Source: Membranipora membranacea (Eukaryota; Bryozoa; Gymnolaemata; Cheilostomatida; Membraniporidae). Taken from it: a DNA stretch of 60,000 nt. The position numbers and the translations under genes are program-made. The first letter of the stretch is position 1. Every line of letters begins with the position of its first letter. The stretch spans positions 12,233,501 through 12,293,500 of the forward strand of contig OU612070.1 in the NCBI GenBank assembly GCA_914767715.1. Reading direction: 5' to 3'. Shown here in pieces: positions 1-11,900 of the stretch. The notes under the pieces were generated by a model. That model saw nothing but the letters and a program-made list of their open reading frames with translations, did no database searches and was not told the origin of the DNA.

Positions 1-126
1 TTAATTCAGTTAGTTGCTGTTCCAAAACAGACGGCATATGATATATATATCAGTATATAACGACATCTCTATTTCTCAAAAACTTGTGATTTTTTTCCAA
101 CTTTCTTTTCTTTATAATAATTTCAG

Positions 127-238
127 GTTGGCACCTGCTCTGATAAGACCTAGCCGAGTGGATTATACAAAGGTCACTGTACTGACGTGCAGCTACAAAG
201 GATGTTCAGTAGGTCTTACCCGGAAGCTGATGGATTAA
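127..238 (+). CDS. 3'-terminal exon of an unrecognised upstream gene (partial)
   Basis: A long pyrimidine-rich tract ends in TTTCAG at 121-126, and an open frame runs from there to a TAA at 236-238. The frame encodes about 37 residues, including a Cys-x4-Cys pair (TCSYKGCS) followed by a basic segment and a C-terminal Met-Asp. The rest of the gene would lie left of the window. The Cys spacing loosely recalls insulin/relaxin A chains, but the diagnostic adjacent Cys pair and the terminal Cys are absent, so I do not assign a family. It could also be a chance open frame behind a good acceptor. Confidence 0.35.
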
Positions 239-490
239 AAAAATGTGGGTTAAATCAGGTCCCTCATAGATATCAAAACTTCCTCATCCTGTGTCTCCTG
301 CGTCCTGCTATGATACAAGGTCACATCATGTGCCACAGTTGAGTCTGGATCTGGGTGGTTAGTCTAGCCAAGGTGTTGTCACGTCCAACTCCTTGGTTTT
401 TTTCTTACTCATTCTAGATAAAAGAGGTAAGTAGATTATTGTACCATAGCAGGGAAATTGCAGATGTCCTACCGCGGCTGAGATTGGCTT

Positions 491-655
491 TGTTCCAGAA
501 GTCTGCGTGATTAGACTGGCCTGCATCTTAGACGGCTACACATTCCAGCTTTTTGATAGAGTTCAATTTTCTTGTTCCAGGAGTCTGAGCGTTCAGACTC
601 GCCTGCATTATAGAAGGCTACACATCTCAGCTTATTGATAGAGGAGAGTGCTCTG
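491..655. repeat. short tandem duplication, period about 82 bases
   Basis: Two imperfect copies of an approximately 82-base unit follow each other. Each begins TGTTCCAG-AGTCTG, continues through GACT-GCCTGCAT and GGCTACACAT, and ends TTGATAGAG. The second copy runs into a short perfect hairpin at 646-668 (GAGTGCTC paired with GAGCACTC). No coding potential is visible. Confidence 0.6.
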
Positions 656-3109
656 TGCTCTGAGCACTCTCTTTAATATTTGGTCAGCTCTGAGATGTCA
701 TGGTCTTTGGTGGCTATTAAATGCTCATCTGCTGCCTGTCAACAATGAATGGCAGTGTCTTTTCAGCGGTTTTTTTCTCCCAAATCATTCACTGTCTGAC
801 GGAACTTAAATTCTTCTCAGTGCAAGGCTTGGGGATTGATGACCTAGTTGGCAGAACAAAGAATGAGTTGTTAGCATCCCTAAGTGTTGAGTGGGTAGGT
901 AACCACCAAATCTGAAGCTGAGATTTTTAAATGCTAGCCGTACCAAAAATATAACAGATGTTTTAATTAAGGGTTCTGTACCAATCCAATAATACTGTGA
1001 CACTAAATGGAATCAGCCTTTCAGACTCCTTTTAAGAATTCATGGTATTCACCTATTTAAGATCTGAGTCCATACCATTACAGTTATAACTATAATATTA
1101 AAAAAAACCTTCGTTTTACACATCTGACAAATGATGAAATGGTGTTAGGTGCTTTGTGGGTGATGCAAACTATTTGTCTGCATTTAATGAGGGTAATGCA
1201 CCAGGACATAACACGTAGTGGAGTCAAGTATGTGAAGTAAAAGTAATAAAATTTATGGAATTTTTTTAGTCAAAAAATCTATTTTGAGCTCTTCAGATTC
1301 AACATCAAAGTGATGGCTAGAGTCTTTGTGAGAATCCTACATGAGATAGGGGGCAGATCTACTGTGCTCTATTTCTTATGGCTAGGCTGCTCCCTTTAGG
1401 AAGTACTATTTCCTGTCGACCGTAAAAGGAGACCTTGTCGTAAAGTTACGATCCCCATTAATTGGAGGAAATGCCAGGTTGTACCATCGATATTTCACCA
1501 CAATAACAGACCTTAGGCCTTGTCTTAGGCTATTTTGACAATATAACGTGGGTGACCGTACCCCCGGTCATTGTTCAATTTGGTTATTTCTGACTCGCAT
1601 CAAAATTTATAAAGCTGTCCTCCCTTTCATGAATTGTCCTCTGGCTCTTATTATTCAAATCAAAAAACGAAAAAATCTAATTTATTATCACATAAGCAGA
1701 CTTGAGAGGAGGACGCTTAATGGAAGTATTTTAATTCGCTCATAATTTAGAGTTTTATGAGGAATCATTCTGAGCTGTCAACACTAAGTAGATTGAGTGT
1801 TGTGATATGATGCTGATAAAATCTAGTAAGACAGTTTGTGCGAATATTTATGGATATAAATACAAAGTTATTCAGTATTTAATTTGTGATAATTTTTGTG
1901 TCCTTTTGGACGGCAGCAGGATTTTTTTTAAATTGAGAGGACTTTGCACCTTGTTTCGGCTATTGGTGTCCCCATTGATTGGGAAACTCTTGTTTTTGCC
2001 TATAAACACAGATATATCTTGTCTGTAAAGAGTTTTCTGGTAATTAGCTCAGTTTCGGAGCGTTTTTTAGGCTCAAGATTAAAATTTCATCTTCAAAAAA
2101 GATGAGATGCGGTTTAGATATGTCTATTTAGATAGCTAGGGAAACCCAAAGAGTCTAGCCTGACCAGGACAAAACATCTTTTCTAACTTATTTACATTTA
2201 AAGGTTTATTATTATTGACTGTCAAACTGGCAAGATACTTGATACAAACCTACACAGATATAAAGAGTTTAATGGTAATGGGATCTAAAATATTTATATT
2301 GCAGTGCATAAAGAATCTATGAGGTTATCATGATGATCAAAAATGCTTTTCTAGTCATGATAATGTTCATAAACTGAATTCAATGATAATCCAACCCATA
2401 ATAATATTGATTGAGTTTTCAGCCCCCTCATCCCGACTCCTCTATATTCCAGCATACCTCTTGATTCTATCGATTTTGTTCTTGACTTGGCATTCAAATT
2501 TCAATAAATATATTTTTACAATAATTATTATTCTCCAATATGTTGTTTTATTTGATTTAGATTTACGTAATATATTTCGTTTTACAGAATGATTCCAGCC
2601 TCGCTGTTGAGAGTATAAAACAAATGGCTGCTGCCACTCCGAGCCGATGACGTTGAGTAACACACAAAGTGTAGATTGTTGGTGCTAGTGTCCCCAGCCG
2701 TGAGTACCATATACTCAACACATCGGATGTGAATGAGACTTCTCAACCACTACAACTTCAATATTATGCCAATGATGACGCCCGACAATGTTTTTTTTCT
2801 ATTTGTGCCGCGGGCTATGACTGACTTAACGATGACAAGATTGAGATATCATTATTGAGTCAATTTTGTGCATCACTAACACCGATGGATCTGTATCTTT
2901 AGCACTGTTATGAGACCTTAAAATAAGATAGAGTTAGGCTGGGTATCCAGCACTGCTATGAGCTTGAACTATAAAACAGGAATAGTCGATCCATTGACAA
3001 TGATTTAATTCGAGAAGCAACTTTGCTATATTTGGTTCCGTAATACCTTACGGCATTGATTTTCACCCCAAGATTGGCTGAGTCACACTTTTTTGAGGTT
3101 TTGTAAGTA

Positions 3110-4800
3110 ATTTCTAGGTTTTGTTTTTGCATTATATGTGTGGGGACATAACTCCTATTCTGTGTAATCTTACTAATCTAATCTTCAGGGAATTCCAGGT
3201 TGAAACTGCATTGTGGGGATTTTGTTGACTTGCCAATTTATTTACCAAGTAAACTTGCAGAAGTCTGCTCGTGTTAGATCAGGACAAATTTAAAAATTTC
3301 AATAAGTATAATGTCAGATCTTTATGAGGTTAGTATGATACTGTCTTGCGGCAGCATATCCGCAATAAATTTCTCAAAACTGCATATAATAAGTGAAATG
3401 TTAAGAATTCAATAAAGCGTGTTTCTAGGGTGGAAATTAAGGGTGTACCCAGTTGTAGCAATCATGTCAGCGGCAGCGCGGCAGCATATCCTCATTTCTT
3501 CTAAAAATTGCTTTTAATGAGTGAAATATAAAGAGTTTAAATAAAAGGTGTTTCAAGGGTATAACAATGTGCTGAATATAAAGAAATAAGGGTGTAACCT
3601 AGAACAAGTTTGACCCAATTGCCTGCATGCCTGCTGCTCCCGATCCACTGGTCACACCGCGGCGTGACCAGCGGATCGGGAGCCACTCGGAATGCAGGCA
3701 AATGGACCCAGTCGTAGCAATCATGTCAGCGGAAGATCGGCAGCGCGGCAGCATATCACAATTTTTCTCACAATCGCTAATAATAAGTGAAATGTTACGA
3801 GTTTAAAACAAGGGTATATCTAGGGTAGAACAATGTGCTGAATCCAAAATTGAGAGTGTATCCTGTTGTAGCAATCATGTCAGCGGCAGCGCGGCAGCAT
3901 ACCTGCAATTTTCTTCATAATCGGTTAGGTAAGTGAAATGTTAAGTGATTAATATGGTCAGCAGGAAACACGACTATATGTATGATTTTAACAATATATT
4001 CTATCACATCATTATAAAAGGTGGTCAGCGACAGCACTACATCTCAACGAGAACAAGACAAAAAGCAGCCTAGACGTAAAACTGCTCAAAACATGATAGC
4101 GTGAGACAAATTTGATGTAGGAAAAAAGTGTTTACCCAGTTGAAGAGGTCAGCCGCAGCACTACTGCATATCCCTTATATTCACACTATCGATATGTTAT
4201 TAGTGGGAAGGCAAGAGTTTGATGCAGTTGGCACAAGTCAAGACCATTGTCCTGGGTTCTAAATTGTATATGTTTTATCATTGCACGAGGTGGTTGGTGA
4301 GAGACAGCGCTACCGCATATCCCCATATCATGTCATTAGCATGTTAGGAAAGAATGCGAAGCTGGCGTATCTAAGTTTTTCAGACTCTGACAGTTGGGTT
4401 TCTTTCTGAAAAGTGAGGCACTCATTGAACTCTTTGCTCATGTGTTATGCAATAAAAATGACATAAGAGGCAATTGATACATCAAAAAAATGTTGTTTGT
4501 AATTGCCCAAAGACAGTGGTCTTAAGACCATACAATATCATACTAGTCCCCTAAAATGTTTGCCATAATTCAATTGAATTTTTTCAATTTGTGCTGGTCT
4601 GATACGAGCAGACTTCTCTACAAGTTTACTTGGTGAATTAATTGCCATGTCGACAAAATCCCACAATGCAATTTCAACCTGGAATTCCCTGTTGATTAGA
4701 TTAGTTAGATTACACAGAATAGGATTTATTTCTCTACACATATAATGCCAAAACAAAACACCTTTTAATTTCTAAATATGACCACTACAACTGGGTACAC
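3110..4800. repeat. fold-back element: inverted arms enclosing degenerate minisatellite
   Basis: The segment at about 3110-3290 reappears in reverse complement at about 4565-4785. Shared landmarks are GCATTATATGTGTGG against the complement of the CACATATAATGCC stretch near 4737, the GGAATTCCAGGTTGAAA block, and AGTCTGCTCGT. Between the arms are six or more degenerate tandem units of about 130-160 bases, each carrying a variant of GTCAGCGGCAGCGCGGCAGCATATC (near 3345, 3470, 3730, 3875, 4025, 4145 and 4305). This is the architecture of a fold-back transposable element or a non-autonomous DNA transposon with internal repeats. I see no open frame and cannot define exact ends or a target duplication. 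Confidence 0.65.
3615..3705. repeat. GC-rich perfect-stem palindrome inside the minisatellite
   Basis: The core at 3637-3682 reads CTCCCGATCC-A-CTGGTCAC, a short loop, then GTGACCAG-C-GGATCGGGAG. Outer arms TTGCCTGCAT and ATGCAGGCAA extend the pairing to about 3615-3705. It is much richer in GC than its surroundings and interrupts the regular spacing of the tandem units, so it is probably a small nested insertion. Confidence 0.7.
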
Positions 4801-5930
4801 CCGGTGAGTTTTACAGAACATACATCAATGAAATATAAACGTGATCAGTATCCTGCAATCAAATATTGTCCGTGCCATAACAACTTATGCTATAGCTGCT
4901 TCTGGCCTAGTATGTTTGTGGTGTGTTAGAAAACCTTAAACCAGTGCAAAATAATGAAAACATATGATTAAACCAATCTCACAAACTCTTTGATGGTGAT
5001 TTCTCACACCAAAGTGGGCTACAGCATCGAATCATTCATACTAAAGTGTAAATTGTGTGATTTAAGATAATTCATTGAAATGATTTTGAGGTGAGTCACT
5101 GGCTTCTGTTATGAGAGATATATTTGAAACCCATGTCACCTCAGTCGGTTATTGTGTTATAATTGACCTCAGTTCCTGTTGTGTTAGAATAAAGACCACA
5201 GTCACTGGTTATAATAGAGGTAGTTGTGGGGAGGTTTATGTCTGAGATTAGATTTTTGGGAGATTTTAACTCAATTTTGTATCTAGTACCATTATGTTGA
5301 TTGCGCCTGTCAGCAGAATAGAAAAATGATTTTCACCTGTGGTGCAATGCTGTTAACAGCTGGTTTTAGGGCTCTAACTGTATCGTATGTAAAGCCTTAA
5401 TAGTGTAATAACATCTAAATTTGACAATATCTTGGGAATTAAAATATCCAAGGCGACACAAAAGCAAGCAATGTGATATCATTTCCAAACAATCTAACAA
5501 AGCTGTATACATCCCGCTAGCCGACAGTGTTTGGTGCAGTGTGAATAATTTATAGGTAAGTTACCTAACATATGTTTACATGGCCTGCGATTGTCAAACA
5601 CATATTTGAAGAAGATAAATTCACTCTCTATATAATATCATAATACAACAGGTCTACCCAGTCAGTATACTTTATCGTTGGCCGCGAAGTCTAAAGATTG
5701 AATGATACACTGAACATAAATCATCACAACAGATTAAGGGGACAGTAATGTGTATCTTAATGATTCCTCCTCTACGAAGAAGAGCAATCGCAGCTTCATT
5801 TGAATTTCTCATGTCATGATAATAGGATGTAGGTTTTTTTTCCTCTTCTGCTCACCAGTTTGGCTAGATCATGTCATACCTCTAGAAGATCGCTTCCTGC
5901 TCAGCGACGGTTATCTTTTTAAACAAGGCA

Positions 5931-8900
5931 ATGGCATGCAAAAGTACCGCTCTACTTTATCTTGCCATCTTACTTTCATTGGGCAGCGTCATCGTTGAAG
6001 GATTTGGTTACCAGTGCGGAGAATGTCTATGCGATTCTACTCCTGGCTACGGGATTACTGCTCATTGTCTCAGGGCTCAGATAACTTCGGTGCCAAGGAA
6101 TCTCCCTGCAAATCTGAAAACCCTGTAAGTCAATTAACCGCAAGTTATCAGAGGTAATTTGTATGTAGAATTAGGTGTTCGAAACTTTACTAAATATGCA
6201 TACACACCAGATGTGTCGTATTATTTCACATGGATCTTTGTTGAGCAAACCTGCCATGTACACACTTGATATAATATCTATTTATCCAAGTAATTTTAAA
6301 ATTCGGACTTATACCCCATGTTCCATGAATGTGTCTGCCTATAATTGGGATATTGGATATAAATAACTGGAACAGTCATGCTCCTTACTTGGAGTCAGTA
6401 TGCAAACGCGTAGACCTTTCGTTCACTCGAGTTGTAACAAACTGTTCCAATAAGAGTGGTCACAATTGATATTGAACATAGAATAGACTTTATGACTATA
6501 TACTATCCCCACACTATAATCCTCTAATCCTGTTAGATGTGGTGTTCCTTTATACCGCTAATACATTATTATAACGCCACTCCTCACCAATCTGGCAATT
6601 GTACTTGAATTGAAAGATCTGAGGCCACACTTTACTTTGATTGTTGGGATGGGCTACTGGTAAACTCTTTAGTTCCCCACCTGTGCTACTCCACAGAGGA
6701 GTAAATTCAGGACATGAGTTTGTTGTTTGGATGCTTGGTTGTTGTTTTCGGCAAGCATCAACCGCCTTTTGTTAAGGCTCTCCGGAAGTTTGATGAGCAG
6801 GTCGACAAAACCGCCGATCGCATGTACTTGGGCAAACCAATCAATATAAACCTGGTGTATGGTTCAAAGGAGTGTGAGAATCTTGGTCTTGTGCTAAGCT
6901 AGAATGCTTTCGAGAATATTAGCCAAAAGAATCTCATTTGTGAAAAGGATGGCCCTCAAGTAGTACAAAAACAGCAGAGGAAGAGTACCACACATTGGTA
7001 AGAGGAAACGGGTCAGCAAAACCAGACTTTTGTCAACTTACAGCCTAGTAACTCAAAATCTCAACAAATTGCGCTTTTATTATCTCTTCTGGGTTCATGT
7101 TGTAAGATCTTTTATGCGAGTGAATGCAACTTGCACATGACAGTTTCCTAGATCAGGTATGACCCAATTTTCCTACATTTGAAGTAGCTCCCCTTCAATC
7201 CGCCTTCGGACTACAACAAGATCAGCTGTTGAATCTCAATGGAATCTAACCTAAGGGTCCAAGCACAGCTTCAACAGGGGGAAAAAGGTCCAATTATTCA
7301 GCGAGTTAGTTCCTATTGATACAGCCTCTTGGCATGCCAAACTATTTAGAAGGAGCATCGTGTTTTCATAAAATACAAGAAAATAAATTGGGCTATTATT
7401 TTAATCAGAATGATCTGTAATGATTAATGCAGCTACCTCAGACAAGTTTTGTTACGCCTCAATGTTTCTAAGTCATGAGTGAAAACAGTATTTTGGATGA
7501 CAATGAAAAGAAAATTATTGCCAAGTTGAATAAATGTTCCTTTATGTCATTATAACCATCCATTTATTTGATCAATTGTTAGCCAATGATGACATATTAA
7601 TATGTTCATCGATGGATGTTGAATAAACTCCAGAGGTACAACGCTGGCTGATTGCAGCCGTAACTTTTGAGACGATACAGGTTAAGAGAGCTGTACTGAC
7701 TTATTGTGTTAGAAAGTAAAACTGTGATGATCTGGTGTGAAAAGCTCCATAGACTAATCAATGGTGTGGATTAAATGTGCAAAAACATGTCCACAGTAAT
7801 TGTGCAATGGTGGATAAAAAGAACTAAAAAATAGTCTTCAAATTTGACCTCCCTATGACCAACAAAAAAAGGGTCCGATTAAACTGAAAACCCTTTGAAC
7901 TCTCAATGTTAAAGTTGCTGTAGAATAATTATCATATTTTTTGCTCAATTTCTACATCACCCCAATGTAAGGTGCAACTATAGATTATAATTTAAATCTT
8001 ATGGGTTTAGTTAGGTATTCTTATATCTGCACTAACATGCAATAATATTAATGATGTGTCACTTGGTGGCAAAGATAAAAGAAAGCTTGCTGTGGTAACT
8101 CTTTAAATCCTTCTATTTAGATATATTGAGACCACTACTATCAAGGAGCTTAATGCCACATCCTTTGCGCTTTACCCAGAGCTTAGAGCAATGTAAGTAT
8201 TGGTTTATTTACTGTAGAATCTGGTGACAGCTCATGTCATGGCAGATGTGAAGCCACCTCATGGAAAGTCAATTCTGTAGTGTTTGTGTTTTCCTTGTGA
8301 ATAGAAAGAGGCTCTACTGGATTCTGTTCTACTCCATGGAGAGTCATGCATAGACTCAAGCTCCTTGTTATATTGCTGAGCCTTGTACAACCAGTATGTA
8401 TGAGAGGGAGCTCTTTGCTCAGTCTCTGTCAAGTATGTTATTGTCCTGGGGAAACTTTGTTTGGCAATGTATAACAGGTGTGCTCCGACCTGCCTGCAAA
8501 CAGAGAACAACCTGGCGCAGATATTGCGGCCTTGCAACTAAGGCACTAAAATTTTGTCCCCATGCTTCGGGATGTGGCATGTGAAAAGACATTGATTTTA
8601 ATTTTAATCAACAATAGTGTTAACAGAAAATGGAATCCATTTGACTTAAACATTAGAGGCAGAGATTTGGTAATTCATAGAACTATCGTCGAGACATTTT
8701 TAGCTCTTTAGCTGTGTATCCAGTGAAGAGATATGTACAGAAGTATAACAATAAATTGTATTTAATTTCCTTACAAATGTAGGGCAATTCTCAAACATTA
8801 ACTCCATATCAATTTAAAGATATTGATCTTTGAAAGATTGAAACTCTCTGCTGATTAGCCTAATCGCCTTATTATTAATTTAATTAGTTTAATTCAACTC

Positions 8901-11900
8901 CAAAAAGCCTCCCACTGCTAATAGACAAGTAAAAGACTATCTACAACGCTGTATATCTTGCTCTTTATTTTTCAGATACGTACGTAACAACACTAAATTA
9001 GAGCACCTGGGTGAATACGTATTTTCTCAGAACCATCATCTTGGAACCATGTAAGTTCTTAACAATAGTCGATCCACCCTGCTGATAACACAGAGTTAAT
9101 TTATTCAAATATTCCAAAAATTAAAATGAGGAGGGTGTAACAAGGACAATTCTATTTTCCTGAACCACGTGGTTTTGAGGTAAAAGCTTTATGCAGTACA
9201 TATGTGTAAGTGAAATCATTAGGGAGTATAGTAGCTTTGGACTTTGGTGTAGATAACTTTGAACAACGAACATGGGAAAATGTCTTACCTCAGACACATA
9301 GCTTTTGTTAATTACTTTACCTCTGACATTGAACCTCTTGAGAAGAAGTCAATACCACTTGACAACTTTCTTGTCTGATGTTGTTTGGTGTTTTTGATAA
9401 ATATATCCTTGAGACAGGAATGACGTACATTGCCATGGCACCGGCACGGTGAGATGTGCAACATAGCCATGAAAATTTATGTAGCTGGAGTACCCAGTAG
9501 GAATTTTATTGAACGGCAGGGGAGGGGGAGTCAAATATTGCTCCTGCTCATATTCAGCAAGTTCTTTTTTAAAATGCATTTTCTTACCTTACCCCAGATA
9601 CACCCTGGACATGTGTGGTTCACGCGCTTAATGACATTGTAAGCCATACTACTGCATTCTATAGAAACAATAATTCCCGAGAATTAATTGAAACCGCCTC
9701 TCTTAATTCTATAAATATCAGAGATTCCACCACTCAAATACCCCTGGTGTATTTTTAGACCAGTTGGAATTCTAATGAAATAAAGGTCATTCAGAGCAAG
9801 GTCATTCAGACCATGCTCTTAAAATCTGTTGAAATGATTTGTCATAGTAAATAATGGATAGAACAAACTTGAGGCTATCATATGAATCTGTCTTTACAGC
9901 TCGCATTGATCACTGGCTTTAGTTAGATTTTCATATAAGACTTTGGTTTCCATAATAAAGTACTGTTCACCTGAGGGTAAAAGACTATATACACTTATGC
10001 GCCAGCTAGTCATATTGCTCATCCGAGAATTTATGCTGTGTTGGGTTTGATTGTCACGGGTCTAGGTGCCACGGATTTTTGCTGATGCAAAAGTTACAAT
10101 CATAAACCTACGATGTACGTAATATTGTTTATATTTCTTACAACGTACGTAATCTTGTCGGTATTTATGAGCGTTAATGACTTCGACAGTGTGGTTGGAG
10201 TTGGGCGGGATGGGTGTAGGAGGAAACTTGGTGGTCATATTTGTCAAAGAATCTTTTTGATCATAGATCCATTATCCAATTTGTTGGTGCCATACCACCG
10301 AATTTGCCCGTGACATGTTTGTGTACAAAATCATTATTATCAGGAGAGCGAATCTCAAATAACCTTTGACTAACTTACCATACGGGAGGTTAATGGCAGG
10401 TTCTGCTTTTTTTTTATTCAATGATTTGGTCATCACTGAAAAAACATTCAACTTTGTTTATATTTTTATTTTAGAGAGGTAATGGGCAACAAAAGATTGA
10501 GATCCATGAATGCTAGAGCTATGGATGGAATTTTCTTCAAGCTGAGGTTCATGTAAGTTTACCAAAGCGAACAACAACAGTCAAGTGATCAAAGTTATGT
10601 ATTCAACTGAAAATGAATTTGTTTTTTATAAATTTTCAAAGATCCGCAATCAAATCCAGGTATTGAAATAGTTTGAAATCCTCTGTCATTGATGTAGCGC
10701 CTCCGCCATGATATGTTTATTGGATTCTTCCCACCTCCACTAGACAGGCATTTTTAGATTTTGTGTGAAATTTATGTTTTATATTTTCTAAATTATGTGG
10801 TAAATCTACATAGTGGTGAGTTTTAGAATTTTAAAGGCCCTTACTAGACGCAGCGAAAAAGGGCATTGAACCCTGGCAAAGGTCATGGACCCAAATTATA
10901 CTGGCAAATGTCATAGATAAACTCATCTGCAGTCTCTGCCCTACCTTCAAAAAAATCCAGGGTACATGATGTTGGTGATGGCACTTTGAAAACAAATGAA
11001 AAAGACAAAAATAGATTTTCCACAAAAATAACTTTATCTTTGTTGCTATCAAATAATGAAAGTATGCTCTGAAGTTGATACTTTGCCGGTATATTTGCCT
11101 AAATACTTGGTTAACAAATTCCATGTACCTGAATTATGGTTCTCCGTTGGGGCCATAAAACACCTGCATTTCTTTCATCTCACTTTATCATTGCTTGTAC
11201 CAGGTATGGCTGTTGAAACTTGTGATGATACTGTTCTGTTTCAGATATCTTGGCAATAACTCATTGGAGAAAGTTCCAGATTTCAGTCGAATGGTCATAT
11301 CTGGGACATCGCTTGCACCAATTCTGTGAGCATACATGTATTGTACCTAATCTAACATTTCAAAATTAAGTTCAAGAAATGCACATGGAAGAAAATGTGT
11401 TATGGATGATTCCTTGTCCCTTAATTAAGATTCTGCAAAATATGAATCACCTTATGATGGGTGTGTCGTATTTTTCATTTTTTACTAATTTGTTCCCTGG
11501 CTGCTGGGTTTGCAGGTCTTCTTCAAAAATCGTTGCGTCCCTGGTCAAGATTATAAAACATTTGGCTTCATGTGATTCCCAAATTCGACATTTTGTGTGT
11601 GCAGAAATTTCTTGATAGAATCTTTATTTAATATATTTACCAACACAATTAATTTATTGCCCATTATCCGTTCTTAAGGTATGCTATGTATTTTTTGTAG
11701 AAGGTTAGATGGAAATCCATTGGCTATACCATCTGCATTGTGTGGAGATAAGCCAGATATTAGAATGAATGCGGATGATCTTATCTGTAATTTTCTCAAT
11801 CTGTAAGTATTCTGTTGTATCAATCTCATATTTGGCCACTCTCACTTTTCATTGCTTGCCTATCATTGCTAGAGTCCTGTTCACATACGACTGTGCAAAG

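Larger units (their letters stand above)
239..5930. other. gene-free region upstream of the first receptor gene
   Basis: I see no convincing exon in these bases. They hold a tandem duplication at 491-655, the fold-back/minisatellite element at about 3110-4800, and otherwise AT-rich unique-looking DNA. One weak exon-like segment lies at 2588-2650: a TTTACAG acceptor followed by 20 open codons and TGA. It is too short to call. Regulatory DNA of the first receptor gene presumably lies in the last kilobase. A TATA-like TATATAAT at 5629-5636 is about 300 bases before the start codon, too far and too weak to assign. Confidence 0.6.

Noticed and set aside
127-238. Insulin/relaxin-like A chain
   Set aside because: The Cys-x4-Cys spacing fits, but the adjacent Cys pair and the final Cys are missing.
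3340-4330. CRISPR-like repeat array
   Set aside because: Units are long, degenerate and lie inside inverted arms in a eukaryotic genome; they lack short identical repeats with unique spacers.
9592-9642. Exon-like segment after CCCCAG in paralogue 1 intron 3
   Set aside because: It would be 41 bases, breaks the phase-2 pattern and gives a stop; the true exon 4 is 10475-10552, matched by 27815-27892 in paralogue 2.
10831-11124. 97-codon minus-strand open frame in paralogue 1 intron 4
   Set aside because: Composition is that of AT-rich intron (Phe, Ile, Lys, Tyr); no splice sites, no recognisable domain.
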